The position numbers and the translations under genes were made by a program. The notes beneath the pieces are model-generated. The model ran no database searches. It was given only the letters and a program-made list of their open reading frames with translations, and was not told the origin of the DNA. 64,000 nt of DNA from positions 1 through 64,000 of the forward strand of contig PBDR01000025.1 in the NCBI GenBank assembly GCA_002717385.1, written 5' to 3'. Positions 9,291 through 18,276 of the stretch are shown here, piece by piece; position 1 is the first letter of the stretch, and each line of letters begins with the position of its first letter. This stretch comes from Chloroflexota bacterium. Its GTDB lineage: Bacteria; Chloroflexota; Dehalococcoidia; Lucifugimonadales; Lucifugimonadaceae.

Positions 9291-9806
9291 TTAATCAGAG
9301 ACTAAACTATATATATCCGTTTTAAGAGGTAGTTTTTCTCGTCCCTTTAACTCCAATAATTCAATAACAAATAAAAAAATTTTTATCACCCCACCTGATT
9401 TTGATATTAATTCATTTGCTGCCAATGCAGAGCCACCTGTTGCTAATAAATCATCCACTAACGCGATATTATCACCTTTTTTGATTACATTACATGATAA
9501 TTCAAGAGTTGATTTTCTATACTCCAATTGATACTCAAAACTAAACTTTCTAGGGGGAAGTTTTCCTTTTTTTCTCAGTAGAACCAATGGAATACCCATT
9601 TTGTGGGCAACGGGTGCACCAAAAATAAAACCTCGAGAGTCTATAGCACAAATCACATCGATTTTTGAATTGTCAATATTTTTACATAAATTTTCTAATA
9701 TATATGAAAATATTTCAGGTGAATAAATTAAGGGGGTAATATCCCTAAATAAAATTCCCTGGGAAGGATAATTCTTCACATGTCTAATAAATGGTTTAAT
9801 ATTCAT
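9291..9806 (-). CDS. apt: adenine phosphoribosyltransferase
   Basis: Salvages adenine with PRPP to AMP. The 171-residue protein has FRDITPLI near the N-terminus, the GFIFGAPVAHKMGIPLVLLRKKGKLP core and the PRPP-binding VDDLLATGGSA motif, all in the usual order and length for bacterial Apt. It is divergent from recF across about 100 bp and directly upstream of the HAD gene. Confidence 0.95.
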   Translation of the reverse strand: MNIKPFIRHVKNYPSQGILFRDITPLIYSPEIFSYILENLCKNIDNSKIDVICAIDSRGFIFGAPVAHKMGIPLVLLRKKGKLPPRKFSFEYQLEYRKSTLELSCNVIKKGDNIALVDDLLATGGSALAANELISKSGGVIKIFLFVIELLELKGREKLPLKTDIYSLVSD

Positions 9807-9903
9807 GATAACTTATAACTAGTTACTGTATTTCACTATATCTAAATTTTATAATTCCAATTATTTATACTAAAGTTAAAAAATACTAAATGGAGAGAAT
9901 TAA

Positions 9904-11082
9904 ATTTACATCTCAAAACTCACAATAAATGGTTTTAGAAATCATATCAATACCAATTTAGAGTTAGATACTGGAACATCTGTTTTTATTGGAAAAAATG
10001 GTCATGGTAAGAGTAATCTTATTGAGGCAATCTATATGTTAGCAATAGCAAAATCTACAAGAATATCCTCTGAAACAGACCTGATTAATAATGAAATAGC
10101 TAGCAATAGTGGACATGTTAAAATTTCTGGAGTTGGAAAGTCAAAGACAAAAACAATACAAGCACAAATTGATTTTGATGTTTCAAGTGGAAAAAATTCT
10201 CAAAAAAAAATTCCCCTTATTAGAAAATCCTTAAGAATTAATGGTTTAGTAAGAAAATCTTCTGATTTTGTGGGAAATATTAATGTTGTATGTTTTGAGG
10301 TCAGTAATTTGGAAATATTAAGTGGTCCTCCTTCAAATAGAAGAAAATATATTGATATCCTTATCTCGCAAACAGATCAGGATTATATTAGAACTTTACA
10401 AAGGTATAGAAATGTAATAAAACAAAGAAATCACTTACTAAAATCTATCAAAGAGAAAAAGTCTTTAGAAAAAGAACTAGTTTTTTGGGACGATCGCCTT
10501 ATATATGAAGCAGCAAATATTTTCATCACTCGAAATAAATTTATAGGGAAATTATTTAATTCCATTGTTCCCATTCATTCGAAATTATCTGGAGGAGATG
10601 AAATAGAAATTTCATATAAACCTAAAATTTCACTTTCACAATCAAATATCAATAATTTAAATCGTGAACAACTAGAAAATTTAATAAAAGAAAATTTAAT
10701 GAAATTCAAAACATTAGAAATTTCCCAAGGAACATCTTTAATTGGACCACACAGGGACGACATTGAAATAAAATTTAACGGTCAAATAGCAAATGGATAT
10801 GCTTCAAGAGGTCAATCTAGAATAATAACTTTATCTATGAAATTATCAGAAGCAGAATTACTAAAGGAATTGACTGGATATTCACCAATTTTAGCTTTGG
10901 ATGATATTCTTTCTGAATTGGATGAAGATAAAAGAAAAATCGTCTTGGGTACACTAGGAAATTATGAACAAGTATTAATCACTTCAACTGATGCATTCTT
11001 TTTACAAAAAATTAATCTCCCAAAAATAAGTGTATATAATATCTCTAATGGGGAAATAACCAAAACAGAGTTACCAAAATGA
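9904..11082 (+). CDS. recF: DNA replication and repair protein RecF (apparent AUU start)
   Basis: SMC-like ATPase that helps load RecA at gaps. In frame, translation from 9904 reads (M)YISKLTINGFRNH, which matches the conserved RecF N-terminus, followed by Walker A GKNGHGKSN; both would be lost if the first ATG in frame (10036) were used. An in-frame TAA sits at 9901 and there is no ATG, GTG or TTG between, so ATT 9904 is the best start. A GGAGAG ribosome binding site at 9892-9897 lies 6 bases upstream. The protein is 392 residues and later shows LIGPHRDD, the SRGQSR signature motif and LALDDILSELD Walker B. The stop overlaps the next gene by 4 bp (ATGA). Confidence 0.88.
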   Translation: MYISKLTINGFRNHINTNLELDTGTSVFIGKNGHGKSNLIEAIYMLAIAKSTRISSETDLINNEIASNSGHVKISGVGKSKTKTIQAQIDFDVSSGKNSQKKIPLIRKSLRINGLVRKSSDFVGNINVVCFEVSNLEILSGPPSNRRKYIDILISQTDQDYIRTLQRYRNVIKQRNHLLKSIKEKKSLEKELVFWDDRLIYEAANIFITRNKFIGKLFNSIVPIHSKLSGGDEIEISYKPKISLSQSNINNLNREQLENLIKENLMKFKTLEISQGTSLIGPHRDDIEIKFNGQIANGYASRGQSRIITLSMKLSEAELLKELTGYSPILALDDILSELDEDKRKIVLGTLGNYEQVLITSTDAFFLQKINLPKISVYNISNGEITKTELPK

Positions 11083-12410
11083 ATATAAATGAAGAAATAG
11101 AAATTTATACCAAAAGCAACCCTAAGTCATTTAATCTCCATAAAACTGGAAAAAAAGTTATGCCTGGAGGTGATACTAGAAATTCGATTTATTGGGATCC
11201 TTTCCCCTTATATCTATCAAAGGGTAATGGTTCAATTATTACAGATCTAGATGGCAATGAAAGAGTTGATCTAATTAATAATATGACAACATTAATTTTA
11301 GGTCATAACAATAAAAAAATTAAAAATGTAATTATAGAACAAACAAAAAAGGGGGTTTCATTTCCTTCACCTACAACACCAGTGGTTAAATTAGCAGAAC
11401 TAATTTGCGATCGAGTTAAATCTGTAGAAAAAATTAGATTTGTTAATTCTGGAACTGAGGCTACTTTAAATGCTATCAGAGCAGCAAGGGCATTTACAGG
11501 AAAGCAAAAAATTGTTAAATGTGAAGGTGCTTATCATGGTAATCACGATTCTGTTCAAATAAGTGTGACACCTTCCTTAGATGTAGCAGGTGATGAACAC
11601 TTCCCTAACCCAGTAAAAGCTTTTGAAGGTATATCTGATTCTGCAGAAAATGATATTTATATAATACCTTATAACAATGAAAAGGCAGCAAAAATAATTA
11701 TTGAAAAGTATGCTTCTGAAATTGCTGCTGTAATTGTTGAACCTGTAAACGGTCAATGTGGAATGATCCCCGCAAAAAAATTGTTCTTAGAAACAATTAG
11801 AGAAGTTACTAAAAAAAATAACATCGTTCTTATATTTGATGAGGTCATTTCATTTAGAATTTCTAGAGGGGGTGCACAAGAATATTATGACATTTATCCT
11901 GATATTACTTGTTTTGGAAAGATAATAGGAGGTGGAATGCCAGTTGGTGCTTTTGGTGGGAACAATAAAATAATGTCCTTATGGAACCCTTCAAATGATA
12001 AAAATTACGTGCAACATGCTGGGACTTTTAATGGTAACCCTATTACAGCGGTTGCAGGTATTGCTACATTAGAATCATTAACAGAAAAAGTTTATATCGA
12101 TATCAACAAAAAAGGTGATTATTTAAGAAGTAAATTATCTAATTTATTTTTGGAAATGGAGGCACCAATGACTGTAACAGGTATTGGATCCCTTTTCGCC
12201 TTACAATTTACTACAGATAAAGTTTACGATTATCGATCTTATATGAAAAATAATCAAATTTTAAATAACCAAATGTTCATTGGATTAATTAACTCAGGTT
12301 TTTTATTGTCCAATAGATGTGCAGGTAACATTTCAGCATGTAACACATATGATGAATTAGATAAATTCATTGAATCTATAAAAATAATAATAAGTAAATT
12401 AGGATATTAA
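11079..12410 (+). CDS. class III aminotransferase, glutamate-1-semialdehyde aminomutase-like
   Basis: PLP enzyme of the class III aminotransferase family, 443 residues. It shows the substrate-entry GGDTRNS segment, NSGTEATLNAIRAAR (cofactor phosphate binding), GAYHGNHD, IFDEVISF, and the PLP lysine in CFGKIIGGGMPVGAFGG. The closest textbook relative is HemL (glutamate-1-semialdehyde 2,1-aminomutase), but similar proteins act as beta- or omega-amino acid transaminases, and no other haem genes are nearby. It is translationally coupled to recF through an ATGA overlap. Substrate is left open. Confidence 0.82.
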   Translation: MNINEEIEIYTKSNPKSFNLHKTGKKVMPGGDTRNSIYWDPFPLYLSKGNGSIITDLDGNERVDLINNMTTLILGHNNKKIKNVIIEQTKKGVSFPSPTTPVVKLAELICDRVKSVEKIRFVNSGTEATLNAIRAARAFTGKQKIVKCEGAYHGNHDSVQISVTPSLDVAGDEHFPNPVKAFEGISDSAENDIYIIPYNNEKAAKIIIEKYASEIAAVIVEPVNGQCGMIPAKKLFLETIREVTKKNNIVLIFDEVISFRISRGGAQEYYDIYPDITCFGKIIGGGMPVGAFGGNNKIMSLWNPSNDKNYVQHAGTFNGNPITAVAGIATLESLTEKVYIDINKKGDYLRSKLSNLFLEMEAPMTVTGIGSLFALQFTTDKVYDYRSYMKNNQILNNQMFIGLINSGFLLSNRCAGNISACNTYDELDKFIESIKIIISKLGY

Positions 12411-13118
12411 TTATTTTTTCAATCTAATCAAGATTAATTTAATGAGTGCTTCAAAAATTACTCCAAATGATAATTTAGATTTTCCAAAATTACGACTCTC
12501 GAAGAAATACGGAATTTCTTTTATTTTAAAATTTTCCCTATAACATTCAAAAATTATTTCAGACTGAAAAATAAACCCTGAAGATAAAAAATTATCCAGT
12601 TGAATCTTTTCTAGTACTTCTCTTCTATATGCCTTAAATCCAGACGTGACATCAATAATTTTAACCCCAAGTATTTTTCTAATGAGAAAATTTGAAAACT
12701 TGCTCAATAAAATTCGTAAGATTCCGCATTTAGGATCTATTCCTCCTCCTGAAATATATCTGGAACCGATAACAACATCATAATTCTTCAAAATATTAAT
12801 AAAATCATCTATTTTATGAGGAGGATGAGATAAATCTGCATCCATTTGAATTACAATTTGTGCATTAGATTTTAAAGCTTCAGTAAACCCTCTAATATAT
12901 GCTGTTCCAAGCCCCATTTTTCTATTTCTTTGAACAACTTTAATAAATTTTTTATCTGATTTTTTTGCTATTTCTTTTGCTTTTAATCCTGTACCGTCAG
13001 GAGAAGAATCATCAACTATTATTAATCGTAATTTTTTATCCATAGATTTTAATTTATTGATGACTAAATCTATATTTTCAATCTCATTATAAGTAGGAAT
13101 AATTACTACAATATTCAT
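12411..13118 (-). CDS. polyprenyl-phosphate mannosyltransferase-like GT2
   Basis: Family 2 glycosyltransferase, 235 residues, resembling dolichol/polyprenol-phosphate mannose synthase. It has IPTYNEIENID at the N-terminus, IVDDSSPDGTG, MGLGTAYIRGF and QMDADLSHPP, the metal- and sugar-nucleotide-binding elements of DPM1-type enzymes, and lacks the C-terminal membrane helices of longer relatives. Predicted to move mannose (or a related sugar) from GDP- or UDP-sugar to a lipid carrier on the cytoplasmic face. It is separated by 4 bp from a second GT2 gene, suggesting a joint role in lipid-linked sugar donors. Confidence 0.83.
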   Translation of the reverse strand: MNIVVIIPTYNEIENIDLVINKLKSMDKKLRLIIVDDSSPDGTGLKAKEIAKKSDKKFIKVVQRNRKMGLGTAYIRGFTEALKSNAQIVIQMDADLSHPPHKIDDFINILKNYDVVIGSRYISGGGIDPKCGILRILLSKFSNFLIRKILGVKIIDVTSGFKAYRREVLEKIQLDNFLSSGFIFQSEIIFECYRENFKIKEIPYFFESRNFGKSKLSFGVIFEALIKLILIRLKK

Positions 13119-13122
13119 ATAC

Positions 13123-13869
13123 TTATTTTACAATTAATTTATATTTACCCTTGAGGTAATTGATTCTAATATTTAAAACATCCATAAAAGCTTTAAGTCC
13201 ATTAAATAAATGAACTTTACTACCAGATGAATGATGCCATTCAATACCAATTTCATGTATTGAAAAATCTAGTTTTTTAGCTAAAAATAACACCTCTACA
13301 TCAAATGCAAATCCTTTGATAAGTAAATTTGGGAAAATCATTTGAACAGATTTCTTATTGAATAATTTAAACCCACATTGAGTGTCATTTATCCCTGAAA
13401 ATATAAAAATTTTTACAAAAAAATTAAATATTTTCCCATAAATATGCCTATAAAAAGGCTCATTGTATCTTATAGATCCTGTAGCTTCTCTGGAACCTAT
13501 CACAATATCATACTTAGGAATATTAAAATCATTAGGTATAAATTTTTCAAAGTTATTTATAGGCATAGATAAATCTGCATCACATAAAAAACACCACTTG
13601 CCTATTGCTTCCATCATACCTACTTTAACTGCATTGCCTTTTCCAAAATTTTCGTTTGTTTCAATTAACTTAACTCTCTGGTTTAAAGTAGTAAATTCTA
13701 ATATTTTTTTTACTGTATAGTCTTTTGAGCCATCATCAACAATAATAATTTCCCAATTAAAATTTTTATCCGTCAAAAAATCAACTAAAGTATCTAATGT
13801 CTTTATAATTCTTTTTGATTCATTATATGCGGGAATGATTATACTTAAAAACATAGAGGAGTTTTCCAC
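13123..13869 (-). CDS. ALG5-like polyprenyl-phosphate glucosyltransferase (GT2)
   Basis: Family 2 glycosyltransferase, 248 residues, resembling dolichyl-phosphate beta-glucosyltransferase. SIIIPAYNESKRI, IIVDDGSKDYT, ENFGKGNAVKVGM, CDADLSMP and GFKLFNKK follow in the family order. It starts 17 bp after the lysC stop and precedes the DPM1-like gene. The pair would supply lipid-linked glucose and mannose for exported glycans or protein glycosylation; the acceptor pathway is not in the window, so this is inference. Confidence 0.82.
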   Translation of the reverse strand: MENSSMFLSIIIPAYNESKRIIKTLDTLVDFLTDKNFNWEIIIVDDGSKDYTVKKILEFTTLNQRVKLIETNENFGKGNAVKVGMMEAIGKWCFLCDADLSMPINNFEKFIPNDFNIPKYDIVIGSREATGSIRYNEPFYRHIYGKIFNFFVKIFIFSGINDTQCGFKLFNKKSVQMIFPNLLIKGFAFDVEVLFLAKKLDFSIHEIGIEWHHSSGSKVHLFNGLKAFMDVLNIRINYLKGKYKLIVK

Positions 13870-13886
13870 TAGAAAATTTAAAATTC

Positions 13887-15128
13887 CTAATTTAGTTTAT
13901 CTAAATCGAAAGCCTTATGTAAATTTTTCACAGCTACTTCAACGAAACTAGATTTAATTATTACTGTTATACGAATTTCTGATGTTGTAATCATGTCTAT
14001 ATTTACATTTTCATTTGACAAAATTTTAAACATTTTTGCAGCATAACCAGGAGAATTTTGCATACCTGTACCTACTAAACTTACTTTTGATAAACCTACA
14101 CCTGTAACAATTTTGTTGAAAATTACTGTTTTTTGAGTCTTAATCAATTCGGTAGCTTTATTTAAATCAGATTCTGAAATAGTAAAAGTAAAATCCGTAT
14201 TACCATTAACGCTAGAATTTTGTACTATCACATCCACACTTATACCTTGGTCGGACAATGGTTTCAGTAACCCAGCTGCAACTCCAGGTTTATCTTCTAT
14301 TCCAATAACTGAAACCTTACTAACATTATGCTCAACGGCTATACCCGTTATAGGGTTAATATCTTCCATGTTTTTTCCTCCATGAATCAATGTCCCATCA
14401 GATTCTGAAAAAGTAGATGAAACATATATTGGCATATTATTTAAAGAAGCTAGTTCAATAGATCTAGGATTCATTTTTGCACCTAAAGATGCCATTTCTA
14501 ACATTTCATTAAAATTAATCTCTTTAATTTTTCTTGCAGAATTTTCTAACCTAGGATCAGTAGTATAAATTCCCTCAACATCAGTATAAATTTCACATCT
14601 TTTAGCTCTTAATGCTATAGCTAATGCAACGGCTGAAGTATCAGATCCACCTCGACCTAAAGTGGTAATATCTCCACCCTCTGAAAAACCTTGGAAACCT
14701 GCAATTATTACTACTTTATCTTTTTTGATCTCACTAATTATTCTATCAGTTTTAATATTAGATATCCTTGCAGATCCATGGGTAAGATCAGTATGAATAC
14801 CGGCTTGAATACCATTTAAGCTAACTGCGGCACAATTATTAGAATTTAATACCATCGACATTAATGCCGAACTAACCAATTCACCTGTTGAAAGCAGTAC
14901 ATCCATCTCTCGTGGAGATGATGATTTATTCCCTGTAACAACATTAGCCAATTTTACTAGCTCGTCTGTACTATTCCCCATAGCTGAAACAACTATTACT
15001 AGTAAATCTCCTGTATTTTTCTTTTTTATAATGGATTGAGCTATCTTTTGAATCTTATCTGAATTGGATAATGAACTCCCTCCATATTTTTGAACAATAA
15101 TACGTTCAGATATATCTTTTCTACCCAT
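13887..15128 (-). CDS. lysC: aspartate kinase
   Basis: Phosphorylates aspartate, the entry step to lysine, threonine and methionine. The 413-residue monofunctional enzyme has VQKYGGSSLSN at the N-terminus, GFQGFSEGGDITTLGRGGSDTSA in the kinase domain and EIYTDVEGIYTTDPR, then two C-terminal ACT domains (about residues 270-410), which in this family bind lysine or threonine for feedback control. The start overlaps the thrB stop by 8 bp, so the two are translationally coupled in a thrB-lysC unit. Confidence 0.96.
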   Translation of the reverse strand: MGRKDISERIIVQKYGGSSLSNSDKIQKIAQSIIKKKNTGDLLVIVVSAMGNSTDELVKLANVVTGNKSSSPREMDVLLSTGELVSSALMSMVLNSNNCAAVSLNGIQAGIHTDLTHGSARISNIKTDRIISEIKKDKVVIIAGFQGFSEGGDITTLGRGGSDTSAVALAIALRAKRCEIYTDVEGIYTTDPRLENSARKIKEINFNEMLEMASLGAKMNPRSIELASLNNMPIYVSSTFSESDGTLIHGGKNMEDINPITGIAVEHNVSKVSVIGIEDKPGVAAGLLKPLSDQGISVDVIVQNSSVNGNTDFTFTISESDLNKATELIKTQKTVIFNKIVTGVGLSKVSLVGTGMQNSPGYAAKMFKILSNENVNIDMITTSEIRITVIIKSSFVEVAVKNLHKAFDLDKLN

Positions 15129-16023
15129 GATTTATTATAGATGCTCCATTCTGGGATATAGGAATAATTACCGATTCTCCATCAATCTGAGACAATCGTG
15201 CAGCTTCAGCAATTTCATATCTTACAGTTACTTCATTTCCTATAGTTAGAGCAACAATTGTAGGTCCTGAACCAGAAATATAAACACCAAAAGCTCCACC
15301 ATTAATTGCCGCTCTAGTAATGACTTTAAAACCTGGAATAGAACCAGAACGGAAAGGCTGATGAATTTTATCTTTTGTTGCAATATTCAAAAGACCTAAA
15401 TCATTTTTAGAAAACGCATTAATTAATAAAGCCACTCTTCCAATATTATAAATCACATCACTACGTGAATAAGTGCTAGGTAAATTTGATCGAGATTTAT
15501 GTGTTTCGATACAAAAATCCGGAATAAATAATACTGCATTTAATTCATTAGGAACTTTTACTTCGTCAATTATCCATTTAGTCTGATCTTTAACTCCTAC
15601 AGTAAAACCACCATAAATTGCAGGAGCAACATTATCTGGATGTCCTTCGATTTCCGCTGCTAAATTTACAAGGGTTTCTTTACTAAAATCTTCCCCACTT
15701 AAGGCTGCACCAGCTAGAATACCTGAAACTATTGCTGCAGAACTACTTCCTAAACCTCGTGAAAAAGGAATACTATTTTTGCATTTATAAGAAAATTTTT
15801 TTGGTTTTTTACCAATATACGTAAAAATAGATTCTAGACCAGTAACAATTAAATTCCTAGAATCGTTTGGAATTTGATTCTTACCTTCCCCTTGAATTTC
15901 TATATTAAAATCACCTTCTTCCACAATCAATTCATTCCATAAATCCAATGCCATTCCAAGACAGTCAAAACCTGGACCCAAATTAGCCGTGGTAGCAGGA
16001 GTTTTTACAGTCACTGATTTCAA
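15121..16023 (-). CDS. thrB: homoserine kinase
   Basis: GHMP-family kinase that phosphorylates homoserine for threonine synthesis. The 300-residue protein starts MKSVTVKTPATTANLGPGFD, contains the ATP-binding PFSRGLGSSSAA motif and EGHPDNVAPAIYGG, and ends with ISGSGPTIVA, all typical of ThrB. It is the first gene of a leftward pair with lysC. The region 16024-16146 separates it from the divergent dehydrogenase relic. Confidence 0.95.
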   Translation of the reverse strand: MKSVTVKTPATTANLGPGFDCLGMALDLWNELIVEEGDFNIEIQGEGKNQIPNDSRNLIVTGLESIFTYIGKKPKKFSYKCKNSIPFSRGLGSSSAAIVSGILAGAALSGEDFSKETLVNLAAEIEGHPDNVAPAIYGGFTVGVKDQTKWIIDEVKVPNELNAVLFIPDFCIETHKSRSNLPSTYSRSDVIYNIGRVALLINAFSKNDLGLLNIATKDKIHQPFRSGSIPGFKVITRAAINGGAFGVYISGSGPTIVALTIGNEVTVRYEIAEAARLSQIDGESVIIPISQNGASIINHG

Positions 16024-16146
16024 AATATATATAACCTACTTTATAAAAAAATTGAGGTTTAAATTTTTTTATATTTAAGTATAATCATAGTTGATTATTT
16101 ATAATATAGTGAATATGCACTTGAATATAAAAAGGAACAAACTGGA

Positions 16147-17155
16147 ATGTCTAATAAAGTAGTAGTTTTAGGACCTACTAAAGGAAATATTAAATCCAAA
16201 ATTGACGATAAAACAATAAAAGAATTAAATTCCTATGCAAAAAATTATAAGGAATTAGAACTATTTTATGTAGATACTTCTCAACCTATTGAGAAAGTAA
16301 TTGAACAATGTAAAAACGCTGTAGTCATTTTACCAACAACAACTTTCCCTGAAATTACATAGATAGCAGAAAAAACCTCTTCATTAAAACTCATTCAAAC
16401 TTTTAACGCAGGAACAGATTGATTAGATAAAATTAAACTGTCAGAACTAGGAGTAGATGTAGCAAATAATAATGGGGCAAATGCTGTAGCCTTAGCAGAA
16501 CATGCAATAAATCTAATGTTCTCTGTTAACAGAAAATTGGATCAACAAATCACTTCAGTTAAAAATGGGAAATGGATGGATGACGTGAAGGGAGATATAG
16601 AAGAATTCCATACACTTGTTGATAAACGAATTGGAATAATTGGATTAGGTCGAATAGGTTCTCATGTGGCAAAAAGATTACGTGGGTGGGAATGTGAATT
16701 AGTTTATTATGATAATTTGGATTTCGAAACAAAATATATAAAAGATTCAGGAGCAAAATATCTAGAATTAAACGAACTTCTAGAAACGTCAGACATTGTA
16801 ACTATACATGTACCTTTAGATCGAACAACAAAACATATGATTTCAAAAGAGGAATTCAGATTAATGAAAAAAACAGCTATATTCATTAATACATGTCGTG
16901 GACCAGTGGTTAATGAAAAAGCGATGATTGAAGCATTATTAAATAATGAAATTTTTGCAGCCGGTTTAGATGTAACTGAAATAGAACCTATAGAAAATGA
17001 TAACCCATTACTACAAATGGAAAATGTGATCATAATTCCTCACTTAGCTACAAAGACAATAGAATCTCAAAAAAATGCCTATGAAAATAGTCTAAAAAAA
17101 TGCTTCAAAAGTCATAAATGGAAATATAGCTGATTCTATTGTTAAACCCGTGTAG
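16147..17155 (+). pseudogene. D-2-hydroxyacid dehydrogenase, broken by two stops and a frameshift
   Basis: One reading frame from ATG 16147 encodes a D-isomer 2-hydroxyacid dehydrogenase (phosphoglycerate-dehydrogenase-like) but meets TAG at 16360-16362 and TGA at 16420-16422. Translation across them gives FPEIT-stop-IAEKTSSLKLIQTFNAGTD-stop-LDK, a continuous family alignment. The NAD-binding GLGRIGSHVAKRL and the catalytic Arg (NTCRGPVV), Glu (TEIEP) and His (PHLA) are intact. At an A7 run (17094-17100) the frame shifts: removing one A gives NASKVINGNIADSIVKPV and a TAG at 17153, a normal C-terminus. Without that the frame ends at 17133. A -10-like TATAAT lies at 16080-16085. Three independent lesions argue for a recent pseudogene rather than recoding; no hairpin follows the TGA. 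Confidence 0.85.
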
Positions 17156-17162
17156 AAATATT

Positions 17163-18116
17163 TTATGCTCTAGATTTATGGCTTAGCACATTTTGATATG
17201 CAGATAATGCAGCAATTGCTCCTTGAGAAGCAGCAGTGATTGTTTGTTTTAAATCTGTTCCATCGGTAAGATCACCTGCAGCATATATACCAGGTTGAGA
17301 AGTATTTTGATGCTTATCAACTTGAACTTCTCCAGTTTCTTTGTTAATTTGTAGTTGAAGTTGATTGGGAATTTCTAATCTTGGATCAGCACCTATTTCA
17401 ACAAAAATTCCATCTAAAAAAATTTCATGGTCTCCATCAAAAGATTTATTGATTTGTATACCATTTAATCCATTAATATCCCCTAATAAAGAACTTATTT
17501 CTGTTTCCAAAAGAATAACTATATTTTCTGTTTTATTTAAAATATTTAAAAGAATAGGTTCTGGTCTAAAAAAAGATTTTCCTCTATATATTAAATATAC
17601 CTTCTTGGCATACTTCGATAATAAAATTGCTCCTTCTACAGCAGCATTTCCTCCTCCAACTACTGCAACTGCTTCCTTGTTTTTATATAAAGGAGCATCA
17701 CATGTTGAACAATAAGACACTCCCATACCTGTCCATTCTTCTTCATTCTCCAAATCTAATTTTCTTCTTTCTCTTCCCATTGCTAAAATCACTGAAATAA
17801 CTTCATACTTTGTACCATCATCTAATATACAGTTAAATTTCCCGTTAATATTTTTCTTTACAGACTTAAGGTTTGAATTAATAGTTTCAGTCTGTAATTT
17901 ATCAACTTGTTGTTTAAATTTCATCATAAGATCGAAACCATCAATATCAGGTTGACCTGGATAGTTTTCAATTAAACCACCAATAGCTGTTTCTCCACCA
18001 AATTCTTCACCAACTAAAGTAGTTTTTATTTGATATCTTTTTGAATACAGTGCAGCTGAATATGCTGCTGCACCTAAACCTGCAATTAATACATCTGATT
18101 TACTATTGTCATTCAT
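17163..18116 (-). CDS. thioredoxin reductase-like FAD oxidoreductase
   Basis: Two-domain flavoprotein of the thioredoxin reductase family, 317 residues. The FAD-binding GLGAAAYSAALYS is at the N-terminus, the redox pair CSTC is at Cys136/Cys139, the second dinucleotide site is VVGGGNAAVEGA, and GIYAAGDLTDG completes the FAD site. The NADPH-specific HRRxxxR motif of classical TrxB is replaced by YRGKSFFR, so NADPH preference is doubtful and an alternative reductant is possible. The gene is divergent from argJ. Its physiological partner is probably thioredoxin or a related protein, but no thioredoxin gene is adjacent. Confidence 0.85.
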   Translation of the reverse strand: MNDNSKSDVLIAGLGAAAYSAALYSKRYQIKTTLVGEEFGGETAIGGLIENYPGQPDIDGFDLMMKFKQQVDKLQTETINSNLKSVKKNINGKFNCILDDGTKYEVISVILAMGRERRKLDLENEEEWTGMGVSYCSTCDAPLYKNKEAVAVVGGGNAAVEGAILLSKYAKKVYLIYRGKSFFRPEPILLNILNKTENIVILLETEISSLLGDINGLNGIQINKSFDGDHEIFLDGIFVEIGADPRLEIPNQLQLQINKETGEVQVDKHQNTSQPGIYAAGDLTDGTDLKQTITAASQGAIAALSAYQNVLSHKSRA

Positions 18117-18210
18117 TTTATTCTCTACTAATAATTAATGGTACAAAACACATTCGTATTAAAACTCGACATTAACACTGTACAGTAAAATTACTTAAGC
18201 TTGTTATACT

Positions 18211-18247
18211 CTCAAATACATACTCTAATAAATATTTGAGTTTTTTT
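18211..18247 (+). terminator. terminator-like hairpin upstream of argJ
   Basis: CTCAAATA (18211-18218) and TATTTGAG (18233-18240) form an 8-bp AT-rich stem with a 14-base loop, followed directly by seven T residues. An extended -10-like TGTTATACT sits immediately upstream (18202-18210), so transcription from it would start inside the first arm. The element could instead terminate transcripts coming from further upstream, or attenuate an arg leader started earlier. Function is uncertain. Confidence 0.45.
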
Positions 18248-18276
18248 ATTACTAAATAATCACAGAGAAAAAAACT

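Noticed and set aside
16363-16425. UGA in the dehydrogenase relic as a second selenocysteine site
   Set aside because: No hairpin follows the TGA, the position is not catalytic, and a TAG plus a frameshift also break the gene.
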